Source: an uncultured Collinsella sp.
Lineage (GTDB): Bacteria > Actinomycetota > Coriobacteriia > Coriobacteriales > Coriobacteriaceae
Length of the DNA stretch: 14,957 nt
Assembly (NCBI GenBank): GCA_902470895.1
Contig: CABRID010000048.1
Coordinates: 1-14,957 of the forward strand
Reading direction: 5' to 3'
Shown in pieces: positions 11,897 through 14,957 of this stretch; positions within the stretch are counted from its first letter, which is position 1, and every line of letters begins with the position of its first letter. The translations under genes and the position numbers were made by a program. A model generated the notes under the pieces. The model worked only from the letters and a program-made list of their open reading frames with translations, had not been told where the DNA came from and did not search any database.

Positions 11897-12811
11897 GTGC
11901 AGATCAACAAGGTTGCCTTTATCGGCAAGGGCGGCGTCGGGCTACTCTACGGCAGCATGATCGCCCAGGCACTCGGCGACGATGCCGTCGAATACGTCAT
12001 GGACGACGCCCGTTTCGAGCGTCACGCAGGCGACGCCCTTACGGTCAACGGCGAGCCCTGCGCACTCAAGTCCGTGCGCGTCAGTGAGGCAACGCCCGCC
12101 GATCTGGTCATTCTCACGGTCAAGACGACGGGACTCAACCAAGCACTCAAGACTATGGAGCGCGTCGTGGGACCCAACACGCTCATCGCCTCGCTGTGCA
12201 ACGGCATTACGAGCGAGCAAAAGATTGCCGAGCGCTTTGGCTGGAAGCACACCGTCCTGGGCATCTGCCAGGGCATGGATGCCGTGTTCCTCGACGGAGA
12301 GCTCACCTTTACCAATGCGGGCGAGATTCGCTTTGGCGCGGCAGCGGGCACCGAGCCCGCAACCGTCACCGCCATCGACGAGCTCTACACACGCTGCGGC
12401 ATCGCCCATACCGTCGAGAGCGACATTGCGCACCGCATGTGGGCCAAACTCATGCTCAACGATGGTATCAACCAGACGTGCATGGCCTACGGCGGAACGT
12501 ATGGAAGCGCCACAGAGGCCGGCTCCGAGCAGCGCCGCTGCTTTGTCTCCGCCATGCGAGAGACACTTGCGGTCGCCAATGCCGAGGGCATTGAGCTGAC
12601 CGAGGCAGACCTGACGCAGATGGTGCACCTCATCGAGGGAATCGACCCCACCGGTATGCCCTCGATGGCGCAGGACCGCATCGCACAACGAAAGACCGAA
12701 GTCGAGGAGTTCGCGGGCACCATTTGCCGCCTGGCCGCCAAACACGATATCCAAGTGCCGCAAAACGATTGGCTCTACCAGAGGATTCGCGAAATAGAAG
12801 GCAGCTGGTAG
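11897..12811 (+). CDS. 2-dehydropantoate 2-reductase (ketopantoate reductase) family protein
   Basis: 304 aa from the GTG at 11897, which has GAGGAG 9 nt upstream; the in-frame ATG at 11888 touches that ribosome site and is unlikely. It reduces ketopantoate to pantoate with NADPH in coenzyme A synthesis, or acts as a related 2-hydroxyacid reductase. The Rossmann motif IGKGGVG (9-15), VILTVKTT (71-78), the catalytic Lys184 in HRMWAKLMLNDGINQT (Asn188 and Asn192 nearby) and KTEVEEFAG (266-274, substrate-binding Glu/Asn region) are present. Length is typical. No other pantothenate gene is in the window, so the physiological substrate is uncertain. It is probably monocistronic, with a hairpin at 12848-12885 after the stop. 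Confidence 0.87.
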   Translation: MQINKVAFIGKGGVGLLYGSMIAQALGDDAVEYVMDDARFERHAGDALTVNGEPCALKSVRVSEATPADLVILTVKTTGLNQALKTMERVVGPNTLIASLCNGITSEQKIAERFGWKHTVLGICQGMDAVFLDGELTFTNAGEIRFGAAAGTEPATVTAIDELYTRCGIAHTVESDIAHRMWAKLMLNDGINQTCMAYGGTYGSATEAGSEQRRCFVSAMRETLAVANAEGIELTEADLTQMVHLIEGIDPTGMPSMAQDRIAQRKTEVEEFAGTICRLAAKHDIQVPQNDWLYQRIREIEGSW

Positions 12812-12847
12812 CCTCGGCCGCATCGCGACGTGCGCAATACAAGCAGA

Positions 12848-12885
12848 CAGGCCTTCGCGAGGATTCCGTCATTCGCGAAGGCCTG
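12848..12885. terminator. Hairpin between convergent genes
   Basis: CAGGCCTTCGCGA (12848-12860) pairs perfectly with TCGCGAAGGCCTG (12873-12885) around a 12-nt loop. It lies between the + strand reductase gene (stop at 12811) and the - strand membrane-protein gene (stop at 12903). T-tracts are poor on both sides (TTGCATTT on +), so it may act with Rho or as a processing/stability hairpin. Confidence 0.75.
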
Positions 12886-12902
12886 TTGCATTTAGCTCGA
12901 GG

Positions 12903-13121
12903 CTAAAACTGAGGCTTATTTTGCGATTCCGGAACCTCGTCCTCGTCATCGCGGCAAAGTAGCACGCCGGCGCTTCCCAGCAACGCCGCTGCAATCAAGG
13001 CGCCCACAATCACAGGAGCGGCGCCCGTAGCGGACTGCAAGCCGGCAGTTAACGCCGCCGTCGGACCAAGGCATCCGATCAAAAGGGCAACGACGGCAAT
13101 AGCGACATCTCGAGCGTTCAT
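12903..13121 (-). CDS. Small two-helix membrane protein
   Basis: 72 aa. Start ATG with GGAGG 10 nt upstream. Two hydrophobic segments, about 5-26 (DVAIAVVALLIGCLGPTAAL) and 33-55 (GAAPVIVGALIAAALLGSAG), are followed by a charged cytoplasmic-type tail (CRDDEDEVPESQ). No family recognised. It stands alone, with hairpins on both sides (12848-12885 and 13136-13160). Real coding is supported by the ribosome site and the membrane-protein composition. Function is unknown. Confidence 0.7.
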   Translation of the reverse strand: MNARDVAIAVVALLIGCLGPTAALTAGLQSATGAAPVIVGALIAAALLGSAGVLLCRDDEDEVPESQNKPQF

Positions 13122-13135
13122 GGAACCACTTCCTC

Positions 13136-13160
13136 CACGAGAAAGACTTTGTTTCTCGTG
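13136..13160 (-). promoter_or_regulatory. 5'-leader hairpin abutting the ribosome site of the small membrane protein
   Basis: CACGAGAAA (13136-13144 complement) and TTTCTCGTG (13152-13160) form a 9-bp stem with a 7-nt loop. On the - strand the last stem base adjoins the GGAGG Shine-Dalgarno. It could modulate translation initiation or be an operator. It is not a terminator, as no U-tract follows. Confidence 0.4.
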
Positions 13161-13307
13161 ACTTAGTGTGCCCCGCGCCCATATGCGCGGCGTACTGCCA
13201 CGGTAAGCGCTCTGTTAACTCAAATGCATACATAGAACGGGCGCCCTTACGTTGCCCTAAAGCTCGGTAAAGACGCCCGTCCGCCAAATATCCGTGATGC
13301 AGAAAAA

Positions 13308-14084
13308 TTACCAGCCAGTGTAGTAGTCGGTGGTTCCGGCAGCGCAGCCGGAGTCATAGACCTTGCACTCGCCCTTGGATCCGGTAAACGTGGAGCCCTG
13401 AGCCTTATCGCCCGCGGCCACGACGTAGTAACCATCGGAATCGCGCCAAAAGCCCTCGGAATCCTGGGTCCACTCGCCCGTGCGGTGGTGATACAACACG
13501 TTGCTGCTGTAATAGGTCTCACGACGACCGTTATAGTTATTGACGCCGCTCGAGCGCGTCAGGCCCGAGCCGTTCGCGTAATACGCAGCAGACGCGTAAG
13601 ACGAGCCGGAGCCGGCGTTGTAATACGAAGCCTGAACGGCCTCAGCGGCCTCGGCTTCGGCAGCCGCAGCCTCGAGCGCCTCGCGCTTAGCATCCTCGAG
13701 CGCGGAGCGAAGCTCGTCGAGCTCGGCCGACTTCGCGTCGACCTCCTCCATCGTCAAAAGACTGCCCGCACCATCGATACAACCTTGCAGTACAGCGCGC
13801 TCGTCATCGGTGGCATAGTCGCCGTACATGTTCATGATGATCTGGGCGCGGACCTCCAGGGAATCGCGCTTGGCCCCCATAGAGGCGTTCCACTCCTGCA
13901 TGGAGCCAAAGCCGTCGCCGCGATAGTCGACGGGCTGCATCAGCGTCGCCTCGGACGGCGTGGATCCGACCGTATCGGATAGTGTTGCCGCGTGGGCATC
14001 AGTTGCGCCGGCGCCCGTCAAAAGTGCCACGGTCAGAGCGGCGGAAAGGGCGGCGGCTTTCGGTTTTCGTGAATCAATCCTCAT
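13308..14084 (-). CDS. Secreted coiled-coil protein with a conserved Coriobacteriia-type C-terminal domain
   Basis: 258 aa from the ATG at 14084 with GGAGG 11 nt upstream. Residues 1-32 are a Sec signal (RKPK, hydrophobic core, AHA cleavage). Residues about 75-150 are helical and end in a Glu/Ala-rich coiled coil (AKSAELDELRSALEDAK). A Ser/Tyr/Gly linker (152-182) leads to a compact domain (183-258) with VLYHHRTGEW, FWRDSDGYYVVAAGD and KVYDSGCAAGTTDYYTGW. This tail looks like a double-psi barrel such as the 3D/RlpA type, with a GYYVVA strand and a D.GCAAGT loop. I recall it as recurrent in secreted Coriobacteriia proteins. A cell-wall role is inferred. Residues Cys240 and Cys247 may form a disulfide. 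Confidence 0.82.
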   Translation of the reverse strand: MRIDSRKPKAAALSAALTVALLTGAGATDAHAATLSDTVGSTPSEATLMQPVDYRGDGFGSMQEWNASMGAKRDSLEVRAQIIMNMYGDYATDDERAVLQGCIDGAGSLLTMEEVDAKSAELDELRSALEDAKREALEAAAAEAEAAEAVQASYYNAGSGSSYASAAYYANGSGLTRSSGVNNYNGRRETYYSSNVLYHHRTGEWTQDSEGFWRDSDGYYVVAAGDKAQGSTFTGSKGECKVYDSGCAAGTTDYYTGW

Positions 14085-14249
14085 GTAGCTGGAAACCTCC
14101 GTAGTGCGTTTTTGCTGCGTTTGAGCTGCGTGTGATTCGATCGCGCTGCATAGTACCCCGAGCAAATCGCGACCTGCGGTTTTTCTCAAAAGGCGCACGT
14201 CATTTGCGTAAAACTCACATCCTCTCAACAGGAGTTTTCCACATCTCGA

Positions 14250-14297
14250 TTGCATAAAGCGTGCCAAAAACCCTGTTTTTGCACCCTCTCTATGCAA
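14250..14297. repeat. Nested inverted repeat
   Basis: Outer arms TTGCATA (14250-14256) and TATGCAA (14291-14297) enclose inner arms GTGC-c-AAAAA (14261-14270) and TTTTT-GCAC (14276-14284) around CCCTG. All arms are perfect apart from one bulged C. It lies between the metY terminator and the next promoter region. Purpose unknown; a regulator site or a decayed mobile palindrome are possible. Confidence 0.5.
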
Positions 14298-14336
14298 AAA
14301 AGGCGCCTGTGCGACCATTGTTCGCACAGGCGCCTT
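14296..14336 (-). terminator. Strong Rho-independent terminator of the homocysteine synthase gene
   Basis: AAGGCGCCTGTGCGA (14300-14314) pairs perfectly with its complement (14322-14336) around a 7-nt loop, a 15-bp stem. On the - strand it runs into TTTTTT (complement of 14296-14301). It starts 60 bp after the stop codon at 14397. Confidence 0.95.
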
Positions 14337-14396
14337 GAGCAGGCATTTTATGCAGTTATACCTATCGAGTCGCAAGGGGTCCTTGCACAAGTCGCC

Positions 14397-14957
14397 TTAC
14401 TCGTCCAGTGCGGCAAAGGCCTGCTTCAGATCCCAAATGATGTCCTCGGCGTTCTCGGTACCGATGGAAAGACGGATCGTGGAGGGCGTGATGTCCTGCT
14501 CGGCGAGCTCCTCGGCAGAGAGCTGGGAGTGCGTGGTGGTAGCCGGGTGCACGACGAGCGACTTGACGTCGGCCACGTTGGCGAGCAGCGAGAACACCTG
14601 CAGATGATCGATGAACTTCCAAGCTGCCTCCTGGCCACCCTTAATCTCAAAGGTAAAGATCGAGGCACCGCCGTTGGGGAAGTACTTCTGGTACAGCTCA
14701 TGGTCGGGATGCTCGGGCAGGCTCGGGTGGTTCACCTTGGCGACGTGGCTGTCACCGGTCAGGAACTCAACGACCTTCTTGGTGTTCTCGACATGACGGT
14801 CAACGCGCAGCGACAGAGTCTCGGTGCCCTGGAGCAGGACCCAGGCGTTGAACGGGCTGATGCAGGCACCCTCGTCACGCAGCAGGATAGCGCGGACATA
14901 GGTTGCAAAGGCGGCGGGACCGGCAGCCTCGGCAAACGAAACACCGTGGTAGGAGGG
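14397..14957 (-). CDS. metY: O-acetylhomoserine sulfhydrylase / homocysteine synthase, C-terminal part
   Basis: The last 186 codons are in the window; the start lies beyond the right end. It is a PLP enzyme that makes homocysteine from O-acetylhomoserine and sulfide, the direct-sulfhydrylation route to methionine. Translation from the window edge gives SYHGVSFAEAAG, then RDEGACISPFNAWVLLQGTE, LSLRVDRHVENTKKVVEFL and SLLANVADVKSLVVHPATTT. These are the hallmark C-terminal motifs of the Cys/Met-metabolism MetY group (long form). It ends TPSTIRLSIGTENAEDIIWDL. The catalytic lysine motif is outside. The assignment to MetY over MetB/MetC rests on SPFNAWVLLQGTE and HPATTTHSQL. Confidence 0.95.
   Translation of the reverse strand, partial: PSYHGVSFAEAAGPAAFATYVRAILLRDEGACISPFNAWVLLQGTETLSLRVDRHVENTKKVVEFLTGDSHVAKVNHPSLPEHPDHELYQKYFPNGGASIFTFEIKGGQEAAWKFIDHLQVFSLLANVADVKSLVVHPATTTHSQLSAEELAEQDITPSTIRLSIGTENAEDIIWDLKQAFAALDE

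Larger units (their letters stand above)
14085..14396. other. 312-bp intergenic region with nested palindrome and terminator
   Basis: It holds the promoter region of the secreted coiled-coil gene (no strong -35/-10 pair; TACTAT on the - strand near 14150 is a possible -10). It also holds a nested inverted repeat at 14250-14297 and the metY terminator at 14300-14336. No further gene is supported here. Confidence 0.6.

Noticed and set aside
11942..12823. - strand open frame of about 293 codons opposite the ketopantoate reductase-like gene
   Set aside because: The + strand product has the Rossmann motif and catalytic lysine; the opposite frame lacks motifs and a ribosome site.
13236..13281. ACGGGCG/CGCCCGT pairing downstream of the secreted coiled-coil gene as a terminator
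   Set aside because: The arms are separated by about 30 nt and are not followed by a U-tract on either strand; it could be a weak 3' hairpin but is not supportable as a terminator.
14235..14243. DnaA box (TTTTCCACA) as a sign of a replication origin
   Set aside because: A single match to a loose 9-mer; no further boxes, no AT-rich unwinding region, no dnaA/dnaN genes nearby.

Overview
The window looks like the end of a contig from a Coriobacteriia genome, most probably Collinsella or a close relative. This is inferred from the high-GC codon use, the Sec-exported surface proteins with degenerate LPxTG anchors, the DUF3793-flavodoxin pair, and an amino-acid ABC permease fused to an extracytoplasmic domain. 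No rRNA, tRNA, CRISPR array, transposase or phage gene is visible. Bases 1-47 are not bacterial: they match the end of the Illumina P5 oligo, an 8-base i5 index and the Nextera read-1/Tn5 mosaic-end adapter, so real sequence starts at base 48.

Layout. 48-184 (+) is the 3' end of an unknown gene. It meets a large cell-wall-anchored protein (181-2733, -) at a CTAG that serves as stop codon on both strands. Next come a membrane-tethered HMA metal-binding protein (3006-3389, -) with a CsoR-like operator at its promoter, then a DUF3793 protein and a short-chain flavodoxin (3563-4733, +) behind one sigma70-type promoter with an IdeR/DtxR-like half-site. A bidirectional terminator (4791-4825) separates them from a polar amino-acid ABC operon on the - strand: lipoprotein SBP (7096-7956), permease (5616-6977), ATPase (4851-5603). 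The SBP has its own promoter (8014-8042), and a hairpin between SBP and permease probably sets their expression ratio.

Upstream on the same strand lie endonuclease IV (8104-8970), a Gfo/Idh/MocA oxidoreductase (9123-10142) and a ferredoxin-like aldo/keto reductase (10233-11423). Directly in front of the first two of these sit two copies of a 79-bp palindromic element. Its outer arms are identical between copies, while four adjacent inner-stem base pairs are all changed with pairing preserved. This is the most unusual signal in the window. On the + strand follow a C-terminal remnant of a cyclase-family protein (11586-11780) and a ketopantoate reductase-like gene (11897-12811) whose ribosome-binding site is only a few bases after a terminator-like hairpin. 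The right end, all - strand, holds a 72-aa two-helix membrane protein (12903-13121), a secreted coiled-coil protein with a conserved C-terminal domain (13308-14084), and the 3' part of an O-acetylhomoserine sulfhydrylase gene (14397-14957) with a strong terminator.

The genes do not form a single pathway. Metal/redox homeostasis (HMA protein, DUF3793-flavodoxin), amino-acid uptake and sulfur amino-acid synthesis are the recognisable themes.
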